From: Wolinella sp052173415
GTDB lineage: Bacteria; Campylobacterota; Campylobacteria; Campylobacterales; Helicobacteraceae
Direction: 5' to 3'
DNA: 22,250 bases
Assembly: GCA_052173415.1 (NCBI GenBank)
Contig: JBQMYQ010000029.1
Location: 1 to 22,250, forward strand
Shown: positions 8,203 to 15,652 of the stretch, piece after piece
How positions within the stretch are numbered: position 1 is the first letter of the stretch
Layout: each line of letters starts with the position of its first letter
Notes under the pieces: model-generated
The model's input: only the letters and a program-made list of their open reading frames with translations
Databases searched by the model: none
Told to the model about the DNA's origin: nothing
Program-made: the position numbers and the translations under genes

Positions 8203-8932
8203 TTTCAGAAGAGAACGCGATGAAGTGGTTATTACGGTGGGATTCTTGATTGTAGAGGGGCTCCTTTTTGGTTACCAAATCAATCACAATTCCGCCGCTC
8301 TCTTTTAGAATAATATCGCCTGCTGCGATGTCCCATGTGCTAGAGCCGTGGAATCGAGGGTAGATTCCCGCGCGCCCTTCACTCAAGATTGCAAATTTCA
8401 GTGCCGATCCGACGTGTAGTGCACTGAAATTATGCTTCGCGCAAAAGCTCTCAAACTCGCTATCTTTGTGGCTTCTGCTTGATAATGCGCTATTTAAATG
8501 TTGCGCCCTCGCATTTTTTAGAGGCTGAGTGTTTTTGTGCGCGCCCGCACCCCTGCGCGCATGGTAGAGATCGCCGCTCACGGGCGCATAGAGCACGCCT
8601 AAAATAGGGCGTTGGTGCTCAATGAGCGCGATGCTGACGACAAATTCTCCATTTTGTGCCAAAAACTCCTTCGTCCCATCGAGCGGATCGACAAGCCAAA
8701 AGCGTGCAAAATCCTTGCGCTCCTCATAGGGCAGGATCGCCTCCTCGGAGAATACGGGGTAGAGCCCTCCAAGCTCGCTAGTGATGAGCTCATGGGAGGC
8801 TTTGTCTGCGAGCGTGAGCGGGGAGCGGTCGCTTTTTTGCGTGAATTCATGCGTCCCATAATGCGCCAATATCGCTTCCCCAGCCCGCAATGCCACCTCT
8901 TTTGCGCGCTCTAGTAGCTCCTTTTCATTCAT
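8168..8932 (-). CDS. cysQ: CysQ-type 3'(2'),5'-bisphosphate nucleotidase
   Basis: A 254-residue metal-dependent phosphatase of the inositol monophosphatase superfamily. Motifs are in order: FSEE (61-64), WLVDPLDGTKEF (79-90) and SSTWDIAAGD (197-206), which hold the Mg-binding acidic residues. Family members remove the 3' phosphate from PAP left after sulfotransfer. I start at the ATG at 8932, preceded by AAGGA. This overlaps the end of the cytidylyltransferase by eight bases, so the two are translationally coupled. An upstream ATG at 8953 is possible. No sulfate-activation genes are nearby, and all upstream neighbours belong to the phosphoramidate set. I therefore infer that it may clear cytidine 3',5'-bisphosphate released when a 3'-phosphorylated CDP-phosphoramidate donates its group. 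A housekeeping PAP role remains possible. Confidence 0.85.
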   Translation of the reverse strand: MNEKELLERAKEVALRAGEAILAHYGTHEFTQKSDRSPLTLADKASHELITSELGGLYPVFSEEAILPYEERKDFARFWLVDPLDGTKEFLAQNGEFVVSIALIEHQRPILGVLYAPVSGDLYHARRGAGAHKNTQPLKNARAQHLNSALSSRSHKDSEFESFCAKHNFSALHVGSALKFAILSEGRAGIYPRFHGSSTWDIAAGDIILKESGGIVIDLVTKKEPLYNQESHRNNHFIAFSSEIFKQGIEKFLA

Positions 8933-9704
8933 GTATTGATTCCTTGCGCGCATGAACCCTCTGTATGGTTAAATCTTTTGGAGAATCAATCTCGCACCAT
9001 CCGCCGTGGATATAGACGGGTTGAACGTTATTAAATGTATCAATAATGCTCTGAATGAAACTTGTCATATATAGATTATTTTTATCTTTTCCCTCGTATA
9101 ATGCCTCTTTATCTAGGGAATCGTAATGGGCTAGTAGCTCTTTTATAAATTCGCCTGCGACCTTAATCAATCCGATATATTGCCCCTCTATTTCATGATA
9201 ACCGCTAGGCTTTTTGCCGATTTCTATGATTTTTCCTTCTTTAATTTTTAATGTCTCCGCATCACTCAAAGGATCGATAAAACGCCTATTCCAAAGCTCT
9301 CTCCATGCCAAATCGACCACTACATTTACTTCAGATTTTGCCTCCATGAGCGAGTGCACAATCTCACCTGAATAGATGATGTCTGAATAGGAAATAATCA
9401 CATCGCCAAGCAAAAAATCTCGCGCACACATGAGCGAATAGACCATATTCGTCCGCTCGTGCTGATGATTCATAAAAATTTTAATATTAGCTTTATTAGC
9501 GTAGTTTTCTTTAAGATATTGCTCCAGCACCTCACTCTTATACCCCGCGACGATTCCTATCTCGTCGATTCCCGCGCTGATAAGGGAATCAAGCACATAC
9601 GAGAGGATCGCTCGCCCCTCGTATTCCACGAGTGTTTTTGGCTTATCATCAGTCAGCGGTGCGAGCCTACTCCCGCGCCCTGCCGCCAAAATCACTGCTC
9701 TCAT
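8925..9704 (-). CDS. CTP:phosphoglutamine cytidylyltransferase, Cj1416-like
   Basis: A 259-residue nucleotidyltransferase. It starts MRAVILAAGRGSRLAPLTDDKPKTLV, the nucleotide-binding loop and lysine motif of sugar-phosphate nucleotidyltransferases, and has the metal-binding SD in ISYSDIIYSG near residue 107. Judged alone it would be called a sugar-1-phosphate or choline-phosphate nucleotidyltransferase. The neighbours decide: it directly follows homologues of Cj1418 and Cj1417 with 4-base ATGA overlaps. In C. jejuni, Cj1416 joins CTP and L-glutamine phosphate to give CDP-L-glutamine with loss of pyrophosphate. I infer the same reaction here. The protein is intact and cytoplasmic. Confidence 0.85.
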   Translation of the reverse strand: MRAVILAAGRGSRLAPLTDDKPKTLVEYEGRAILSYVLDSLISAGIDEIGIVAGYKSEVLEQYLKENYANKANIKIFMNHQHERTNMVYSLMCARDFLLGDVIISYSDIIYSGEIVHSLMEAKSEVNVVVDLAWRELWNRRFIDPLSDAETLKIKEGKIIEIGKKPSGYHEIEGQYIGLIKVAGEFIKELLAHYDSLDKEALYEGKDKNNLYMTSFIQSIIDTFNNVQPVYIHGGWCEIDSPKDLTIQRVHARKESIHE

Positions 9705-10309
9705 CTTAGTAATTCCTTAAAATATTCAATCATTCGCGCGCTTGCCGCACTCATGCGCTCCTCACGCTCAATATGCCACATCACTCCAAGAATCGGCACA
9801 TTTTCAATGCAAAATGCCTCAATATTCCCTTCAGGCGAGTGAGCGAGCGGTGTAAGCGGGGAATCGTGCGTAGCGATGTTAATGGCGTAGTTGTGGAAGG
9901 AATTCACCTCCAGTCGCTCCTTTTGAAAAATAACCTCATGCGAACCGACATGTCCCTTGCAAGCGATGATCTCACTCCCATATTCATGTGCAATTAATTG
10001 CGCACCACGGCAGATTCCAAGCAGGGGAATCGCCCGCTCCTTTGCAAGGCGCAAAATCTCCCGCTCATACGTTTCTCTTTGCCTATTTAGCGCATTTGGC
10101 ACGATACTATTTAGGTCGTTTCCGCCGCTTAAGATCACGCCATCAAGCTCGCTCATGTATGTTTCAAAGGGAATCGCATAACTAAGCGCGACCATGTGCC
10201 AGCCAAGTCGCCTAAAAAGCCTGCCCCAGCGCACATCTAAGCCCTCGCGCAGCTCTTTGTATTCGCTCGCCTCAAAGAGGCGTTGCGTGATTCCGATACG
10301 TTTGTTCAT
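9701..10309 (-). CDS. gamma-glutamyl-CDP-amidate hydrolase, Cj1417-like
   Basis: A 202-residue class I glutamine amidotransferase-fold protein. The catalytic triad is visible: Cys100 in LLGICRGAQLI, and His179 with Glu181 in WHIERE. General annotation would be gamma-glutamyl-GABA hydrolase (PuuD-like). Its place between the glutamine kinase and cytidylyltransferase homologues points to the role of C. jejuni Cj1417, which hydrolyses CDP-L-glutamine to glutamate and cytidine diphosphoramidate. Its start codon overlaps the stop of the glutamine kinase gene by ATGA, and its own stop overlaps the next start in the same way. Stoichiometric co-translation of the three enzymes is therefore likely. 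No partner synthase domain is nearby, which fits a stand-alone hydrolase. Confidence 0.87.
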   Translation of the reverse strand: MNKRIGITQRLFEASEYKELREGLDVRWGRLFRRLGWHMVALSYAIPFETYMSELDGVILSGGNDLNSIVPNALNRQRETYEREILRLAKERAIPLLGICRGAQLIAHEYGSEIIACKGHVGSHEVIFQKERLEVNSFHNYAINIATHDSPLTPLAHSPEGNIEAFCIENVPILGVMWHIEREERMSAASARMIEYFKELLR

Positions 10310-12651
10310 GAGAGGATTCTCGCCTCTTTGGTCGCGCCATCAATCTCCAAAAAACGTGCTTTGCGCCAAAGCTCAAAACTCTCCTCGCCCGCGCCGATAA
10401 TCGCGGTGATTCTTGCTTCGGCGCAGCGGATTGCCATGTGGGAATTCACGCCCCCATAGCAGGTGATGAGCCCTGCGATTCCCTTTGTGAAGAGGAAGTC
10501 ATATCCGGGGTCTGCTGAGCGAATACAGATGATTTTGCCTCGCATGTCGCCGCCAAGCCCATCGCGCTCCTCATCGACCACCTCCGCACTCACGCGCGCA
10601 GAGCCGATGAAATTGGGGAGCGAGGCGGGTAGGGTGTAGCTGTAAATATCCTCAATGCGCTCGATAAGCGGCGGGAGCTTTAGAATGCTTGCGAGCTCAA
10701 ACTCTCTTTTGTGATGTGCGATGTCTTGCAAGAGGCGATCTTTTGCCGTCGTGCCCTCGAGATTCGCATACAGGCTTAGGAGCGTTTTGATATCCAAATG
10801 CGCCAGCTCCTCAGCAGGAATCTGCAACCTCTCACCAAAATGTTTGATCATCTCCAGCACGTGCGAGAGCACTTTGGTAAAGAGGAATTTAACTTCTTCA
10901 CGCCCTTCAATCGCCTCTTTGATAAAGATAAAAAGCTCACTAGCGGTGATCCTAAGCCCATGCGTGGCGAGCAGATTATCTAGCTGCACTTTGCGCTCAT
11001 CTGAGAGATTGAAATGCGATTTTGGAGGCAATTTTGCCGAGGAAATGTCCCCAAAATAGCTCTCAAAAGCCTCTTTATACGTGGGCGAGAGGATCGAATA
11101 CGTCCCTGAGCGCAGGTGTCCATACTCTTCTAAAAATTCTGCTTTGGAAATCTCGCCGCATGAGAGTCGATAAATGTCCGTGCTTAGGCGTTTTGAGATA
11201 CTATTTAGCGATTCTAGGAATCTAGCCCTCTCCTCTATGCTTAAAAAACCAATCTCCACAAGGGAATCAAGCAGCTGCACCGCCACAAACGCCGCGCGTG
11301 CCACGCCTGCAAAGGGAAGTGTCCCGTAGTTTTTGCAATATTCGATTCCCCAGTAGATTTTATCCACGTCCGCAAGCTCGCTTGAAATGATGGTCTGAAA
11401 TTTCTCCCAAAGCCCTTGCGCGCGCTTTAGATCCTGACGATAGAGCCCCTCTTTGGGGTCGATTATGCGATTAGTGAGCTCTAGGAGTGCGAACTCCAGT
11501 CGCTTCAGCTCTTCTTTGCTAAAGCCCTCGCGCTCCAGCTCAGAAAGCCGCTTTTCTAGGCACAGATGATAGCATGAGAGGATAATCTCAAACTCCACTT
11601 TGTCGTGGTAATGAGGGGCTTTTGCGAGCTTATTGAGGTAGAAATTCGCAAGCTTTGAGGCGATCTCTTTGTGCAGATTCTTAGGGATAAAAGAGTTGAA
11701 TGAAATCCTCGTATCCACGTAGGGAATCCCGACAAAACTCACTAAAAGCGGGTGTGAGCGCAGGTCTCGATAGCCATAATCGCTCCTTTGGTGTGCCCAA
11801 ATCGTATCGGTGATGAGCTCTTTGTAAAGAGAAAGCGCAAGGTAACGCGGCTTGATTCCTATGATTTCAGCGGGATTCCAATCAGGCATTACGCCAAAGA
11901 TCGTCTTGTTTCCGAGCAAGTTTGGGTGTGCTCGATTGAGCTTTTCAAGCTTTAGGGTCATTTTCCCCAAAGTCTCTTGCACCTCTTGTGTGCGGATTTC
12001 TCGCTTAATTGTGATGGGGCGAACCTGCAAAATATAGGGCAACTCTTCGCCGCGGACAAAGGCAAATTCCACATCAAGATAGCTGCAAGAAAAGAGCTCC
12101 TCAAGCTCCTCCAGCGCGTGAATTAGCGGGGTAAATCGAGCCGATTCCCCCGCAGTTACGATCGTTTCGCGGAAATGATAAAAAGTTTTATGCTTGGTGC
12201 TATTTCCGCTTGTGATCCCATCGCTTGCGCCGCTTTCATCGTAATTCACGACGTAATAGGGCGCGGAATCCTCCTTCCCCACACTCATCACTACACCGTT
12301 ACAGACGATATTTTGCAACATCGGCTGAATAAATAGCTCATGCGTCCCGGAGCCCATGCTCTCGCACACGCGCACCAGCGCATCATTTAGCAGTTTTTTG
12401 TCGCAAGAGGGCACACCCAAAACGCTCAAAAACGCCCCCGCATTCGAGCCCACCTCACTATCTTCATTGAGTGAAGAGCTCCGCACCACGACTGCACCGC
12501 TAAACTTTTGCATGATGGCTCGCAACACTTCATCGGGGCGTAGCTTCACATCTTCAGTGCTAAAAACGAGCAAATCAAGCACGGAAGACTTCTTCACCAT
12601 GCCTCGCAGGCGCTCTAGATTCCTAGCCTTGCTGGTAAAAACGAGCTTCAC
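10306..12651 (-). CDS. L-glutamine kinase, Cj1418-like (PEP synthase fold)
   Basis: About 781 residues with an N-terminal ATP-grasp part of the PEP synthase family (AVVVRSSSLNEDS near residues 55-66). A C-terminal swivelling phosphohistidine domain has GGVNSHMAIRCAE, with the catalytic His near residue 738. In place of a PEP-binding barrel, the middle is a long helical region. This arrangement is that of C. jejuni Cj1418, which uses ATP and water to phosphorylate L-glutamine on its amide nitrogen, the first committed step to MeOPN. I prefer the second of two tandem GTG codons (12651), because the first (12654) lies too close to AAGGAGG. It begins 18 bases after the second methyltransferase and overlaps the amidohydrolase gene. 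A rifampin-phosphotransferase-like enzyme is the alternative on family grounds, but the context argues against it. Confidence 0.9.
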   Translation of the reverse strand: MKLVFTSKARNLERLRGMVKKSSVLDLLVFSTEDVKLRPDEVLRAIMQKFSGAVVVRSSSLNEDSEVGSNAGAFLSVLGVPSCDKKLLNDALVRVCESMGSGTHELFIQPMLQNIVCNGVVMSVGKEDSAPYYVVNYDESGASDGITSGNSTKHKTFYHFRETIVTAGESARFTPLIHALEELEELFSCSYLDVEFAFVRGEELPYILQVRPITIKREIRTQEVQETLGKMTLKLEKLNRAHPNLLGNKTIFGVMPDWNPAEIIGIKPRYLALSLYKELITDTIWAHQRSDYGYRDLRSHPLLVSFVGIPYVDTRISFNSFIPKNLHKEIASKLANFYLNKLAKAPHYHDKVEFEIILSCYHLCLEKRLSELEREGFSKEELKRLEFALLELTNRIIDPKEGLYRQDLKRAQGLWEKFQTIISSELADVDKIYWGIEYCKNYGTLPFAGVARAAFVAVQLLDSLVEIGFLSIEERARFLESLNSISKRLSTDIYRLSCGEISKAEFLEEYGHLRSGTYSILSPTYKEAFESYFGDISSAKLPPKSHFNLSDERKVQLDNLLATHGLRITASELFIFIKEAIEGREEVKFLFTKVLSHVLEMIKHFGERLQIPAEELAHLDIKTLLSLYANLEGTTAKDRLLQDIAHHKREFELASILKLPPLIERIEDIYSYTLPASLPNFIGSARVSAEVVDEERDGLGGDMRGKIICIRSADPGYDFLFTKGIAGLITCYGGVNSHMAIRCAEARITAIIGAGEESFELWRKARFLEIDGATKEARILS

Positions 12652-12669
12652 CACCCCTCCTTTGTAAAA

Positions 12670-13487
12670 TCAGCTTACCTTCTTCGCGCTCCATGCTCTG
12701 GTAGTGTATTGCATATCAAACTCTTGAGGCAAGCATTCTCTCATCTTTGCCGTGATTGCGTCAAACAACGCCAAGCCCTCTTTGGTGCCTAAATCCCAGT
12801 AAGGATTCTTGACGCTTTTCCACGCATTGATGTATCCATCGATACTCTGATGAAAATAGAAATCCTGCTCAAGATAAAAAATCTCATCAAAAAGCTCTCT
12901 GTGTTGCTCTATTATGGGTCTTTGATCCTCGCGGCGCACACCTCGTTTATATTGAGGCACAAACTCGGTAATGATCCCCTCAGCGAGCTCCTGAATGGGA
13001 TCTTTTAGATTCCTATGATTCCACATGCACGTAAAATAGCCCCCGTCTTTTAAAATACGATGAGTCTCGCGCAGTGCTTGCTCTCGATCTAAGACATTGA
13101 AGCTACTCCCAAAGCAGACCCAATCCACGCTCTTATCTCCCAGTCCGCTCTCCGTGCCTAGAGCCCTTTTCCATTCGATGTCTTCACCCTGAGTGCGCTC
13201 TATGCCTATTTCGCGCATAGCGTCATTTGGCTCTACCGCGATGACTTTTAGTCCTCTCTCTAGGAGCATGATGGAGAGATTCCCACTCCCCGCCCCAATA
13301 TCTGCGACTCTCTTGCCCTCTAGGCGCATTTGAGCGTATTCGCACAATACATCGATCGCCTTTGGTGCGTAGTTTGGACGATAGCTGTAGTATTTTGCAT
13401 GCTCCGTATAGTCCCAAACTTTCTCGACGATTTTACTTTGAGAGTGATCAAAATCAGATCGCCCCCCCCCCTAGTAATTTTTTCCAT
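12670..13487 (-). CDS. phase-variable SAM methyltransferase, Cj1420/Cj1419-like (off as sequenced)
   Basis: Class I SAM-dependent methyltransferase. VADIGAGSGNLS is motif I, and CFGSSFN and GGYFTCMWNHRN follow; it ends RAWSAKKVS like its upstream neighbour. The start is the ATG at 13485-13487 behind AAGGAG, giving MEKITRGGG. With ten G at 13462-13471 this ATG runs into another frame and stops at 13320. One more G (11) or two fewer (8) joins it to the correct frame, whose first residues (RSDFDHSQSKIVEKVWDY) look like a genuine N-terminus; with 11 G the protein has 272 residues. A TTG at 13347 opens a shorter frame that would lack the N-terminal helices. C. jejuni Cj1420c, a MeOPN-locus methyltransferase, also carries a poly-G tract. 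The likely task is methylation of the phosphoramidate oxygen, but that assignment is inferred. Confidence 0.85.
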
Positions 13488-14287
13488 GTGTTCTCCTTTG
13501 TAGTGTTTTTGTCTGCAACTTTTCTTGCACTCCATGCTCTGATTTTGTAAGGGACAAGAATCGTATCAGATCGGGTAATCTTAACAATCTTGCTCTCAAT
13601 CATCGCTAGCACATCATTCCATGCTTCGCCCGCTTGCGCCTGTATATCATTCACAGAGTGCCAGATTCCCATATATCGCTCTTTACTCATCTGCTCAAAA
13701 TAGGGAATCTCCATGAAAAAGCAATTCTCAAAATCGCCTGTAGACTCGAGAATCTCCGTCCAGTTTTTGGTATTTTGCGCTCCGCTGGAGACTCGATTGA
13801 GTGCGGGAATCATGCGCTTAATCTCCTCTTCAATCTCAAAAAACACGCTCCCCTCCTGAATATCGCGTGGATTCCATATCGCGGTAAAGTAGCCACCATT
13901 TTTTAAGATTCTTGCAAATTCGGGCAGTGAGCGGGTCGGATCCGTCCAGTGGAAGCTACTCGCCATGATTACCCAGTCGTGGATTCCCGCTTCAAGTCCG
14001 CTTGCCTCACCACTCCCCGCACTCCAACGGACTTTGCACCCTTTAGTGTATAAAATGCCCTCATTGCGCATATTTTCGTTAGGTTCGATGGCATTCACAT
14101 TTAGCCCCATTTCCGCGAGCATTTTCGTGAGCTTACCTGTCCCTGCGCCAATCTCAGCAACAAGAAAGTCATCGCGTGCGAGGTGCTTATCATTCACACA
14201 CGCAAACAGCCTCTCCAGCAAAAACGCGCTATAAGCGGGGCGATTGTGATAATGCTTCGCTACCTCCGTGAAATCACCTTGTCTCAT
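13454..14287 (-). CDS. SAM methyltransferase, Cj1419/Cj1420-like
   Basis: A 277-residue class I methyltransferase with motif I VAEIGAGTGKL at about residues 43-53, a motif II region (NAIEPNENMRNEG), ASSFHWTDP, and the GGYFTAIWNPRD strand of the Methyltransf_11 group. It begins with an ATGA overlap with the Cj1415-like kinase and is a tandem paralogue of the next gene, sharing the RAWSARKV ending. That motif is the natural end of the fold. The remaining 19 or so residues (from ADKNTTKEN) are read through the next gene's ribosome binding site and poly-G tract, so its C-terminus changes with tract length. It is inferred to methylate the phosphoramidate group or an intermediate. Which of the two paralogues is the O-methyltransferase cannot be told. 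Confidence 0.85.
   Translation of the reverse strand: MRQGDFTEVAKHYHNRPAYSAFLLERLFACVNDKHLARDDFLVAEIGAGTGKLTKMLAEMGLNVNAIEPNENMRNEGILYTKGCKVRWSAGSGEASGLEAGIHDWVIMASSFHWTDPTRSLPEFARILKNGGYFTAIWNPRDIQEGSVFFEIEEEIKRMIPALNRVSSGAQNTKNWTEILESTGDFENCFFMEIPYFEQMSKERYMGIWHSVNDIQAQAGEAWNDVLAMIESKIVKITRSDTILVPYKIRAWSARKVADKNTTKENTWKKLLGGGAI
13462..13471 (-). repeat. G10 phase-variation tract (C10 on the plus strand)
   Basis: Ten consecutive G on the coding strand. They lie inside both the tail of the upstream methyltransferase and codons 6-9 of the downstream one. Slippage here changes the fate of both products, as described in the findings. Confidence 0.92.
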
Positions 14288-14811
14288 GCAACTCCTTGTG
14301 TTTTGATTAGCTTTAATATTTCATCTCTTTTCTCTGCGAGATTCCCAAGCAGGCTGTTGTCGATGATTAGATCGGCATTTTTTGGCTCATCAAAGGGAAT
14401 ATCCACGCCAACGACGTTGCTAATCTCTTTTGCGCGCGCTTTTGAATAGAGCTGTTTTTGATCTCGCCTGTATAGCTCTTCTGAGTCGCATTTCACATAG
14501 ATTTCTAAATAGTCGGGAATCGACTTTCTGTTGTGCAGGTAAATTTCATCAAACATCGCTATGGACGTTACGATGACATTGATTTTTTGCGAAGCGAGCA
14601 AAGCACAAAGAGCCGCGCGCTTTTTGGATATTTCCAGCCTCGATTCCCTGTTGTATCCGTTTTGACCAAAAACATCTCTCAGCTCATCGCCATCAAGATA
14701 TACAAGATTAGGCAGCTTTGGTTTAAGCTCATCATAGACAAGCCTACCCAGCGTAGTTTTACCGCTACCAGCTAGACCAGTTATCCACACCACAAGACCA
14801 AAATCCGCCAT
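14284..14811 (-). CDS. cytidine diphosphoramidate kinase, Cj1415-like (CysC family)
   Basis: A 175-residue P-loop kinase related to adenylylsulfate (APS) kinase. Walker A GLAGSGKTT lies at residues 12-20 and the DGDELRD motif at 40-46. Generic annotation would be CysC, but no ATP sulfurylase or PAPS reductase gene is near. The kinase sits directly upstream of the phosphoramidate genes. In C. jejuni, Cj1415 phosphorylates the 3'-hydroxyl of cytidine diphosphoramidate, mimicking the APS kinase reaction. I infer the same here. The start is the ATG at 14811 preceded by AGGAAG; a TTG at 14826 is in frame but overlaps the ribosome binding site. The stop overlaps the next start by ATGA. Confidence 0.85.
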   Translation of the reverse strand: MADFGLVVWITGLAGSGKTTLGRLVYDELKPKLPNLVYLDGDELRDVFGQNGYNRESRLEISKKRAALCALLASQKINVIVTSIAMFDEIYLHNRKSIPDYLEIYVKCDSEELYRRDQKQLYSKARAKEISNVVGVDIPFDEPKNADLIIDNSLLGNLAEKRDEILKLIKTQGVA

Positions 14812-14829
14812 CACTACTTCCTGCAAAAC

Positions 14830-15018
14830 TTAGCTTTCATCTTCTAAAAACATCTTGTAATATTGCCATTTCTCAACAATATGAGGGGCTAATCTCTCTA
14901 TCTCGCTAACCTCATATTTGAGCAATTCCCTTAGCTTTTTGCTACTTTCTGGATTTTTTAAAAGCTTGAGAATGTCTTTTTTGTAAGCCTCACAACCACA
15001 GCACGCCGATTTTCCCAT
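14830..15018 (-). CDS. small Cys-rich protein of unknown function
   Basis: A possible 62-residue protein that I do not recognise. It opens MGKSACCGCEAYKKDI, with three cysteines within four residues, followed by a charged, helical segment ending in KWQYYKMFLEDES. It overlaps the end of the preceding methyltransferase in another frame and stops 18 bases before the Cj1415-like kinase start, so it fills the only gap in this part of the operon. No strong ribosome binding site is seen before the ATG at 15018. It might be a genuine small protein, or the displaced tail of a longer one. The methyltransferase ending GKIGVLWL looks natural, so a simple frameshift of that gene is less likely. Confidence 0.45.
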   Translation of the reverse strand: MGKSACCGCEAYKKDILKLLKNPESSKKLRELLKYEVSEIERLAPHIVEKWQYYKMFLEDES

Positions 15019-15652
15019 CGCTACTCTCGCGCTTATGCGCCCCAAATGCGAGAATCTGCGCCCATGCCTCTTTCATGCCCTCGCTCCACGTGATGTCATC
15101 AAAGACCATGATTCCCCGCTTGTTCATAAAGGGGAGTATTTGGCGAAAATACCCGATGGTCGCGTCTCTATCGTGGTGTCCGTCGATAAAGACAAAATCA
15201 AGCGGCGCAATCTGTGGCAAGAGCTCAGGCAGGACATCGCTAAAACGCCCGACCTTTTGCACCACGTTATTTACGCCAAGATTCCTGCGTGTCTCCTGCG
15301 CGATCTCCGCTATACGGGGCGCGCCCTCGATTGTGTAGATTTTCGCATTAGGGGCTGCGTGGCTCAGGTAGGCACTGGAGAATCCGCAACATGTCCCAAG
15401 CTCTAGCACGATCGATGGATTTTGTGCGCATAGCACTTCAAAGATTCTCTGCGCCCTTGCGTCTTTGATTCCCGTTGCAGCGAGGTTAAGTAGCTCTACC
15501 TCGACTTCTACTCCCGCATTCATCTCCTCTTTGCTTCGGCTGGAATCAGGGCTTCCCGCACCATAATCAATAACCCGCACCATGCCGCCTCGAGCCTTTA
15601 GCTGCTCTCTATAAGCCTCAATCTTTCTCTGTGATTCTGCGAAATTTTTCAT
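14990..15652 (-). CDS. class I SAM-dependent methyltransferase (Methyltransf_24-like)
   Basis: A 220-residue Rossmann methyltransferase. SAM-binding motif I is IVLELGTCCGFSSAYL at about residues 81-96, an acidic strand end YTIEGAP follows, and LDFVFIDGHHDRDATIGYF carries the FIDG-H motif of the Methyltransf_24 and catechol-O-methyltransferase-like group. It shares no close likeness with the two methyltransferases further down the operon. The start overlaps the stop of the DUF354 gene by ATGA. Membership of a surface-glycan operon suggests O- or N-methylation of a sugar residue. The actual substrate is unknown. Confidence 0.8.
   Translation of the reverse strand: MKNFAESQRKIEAYREQLKARGGMVRVIDYGAGSPDSSRSKEEMNAGVEVEVELLNLAATGIKDARAQRIFEVLCAQNPSIVLELGTCCGFSSAYLSHAAPNAKIYTIEGAPRIAEIAQETRRNLGVNNVVQKVGRFSDVLPELLPQIAPLDFVFIDGHHDRDATIGYFRQILPFMNKRGIMVFDDITWSEGMKEAWAQILAFGAHKRESSDGKIGVLWL

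Noticed and set aside
10306..12651. Housekeeping PEP synthase or pyruvate phosphate dikinase.
   Set aside because: There is no recognisable PEP/pyruvate-binding barrel; the middle is helical. The gene is coupled to the Cj1417- and Cj1416-like genes.
13320..13535. Separate small gene starting before the poly-G tract (71 residues).
   Set aside because: Its residues after the tract have no family likeness, and it reads as the out-of-frame version of the methyltransferase 2 start.
14284..14811. CysC plus CysQ as a sulfate-activation (PAPS) pathway.
   Set aside because: No ATP sulfurylase, PAPS reductase or sulfotransferase is present, and the kinase is embedded among Cj1416-1420 homologues, so the phosphoramidate role fits better.
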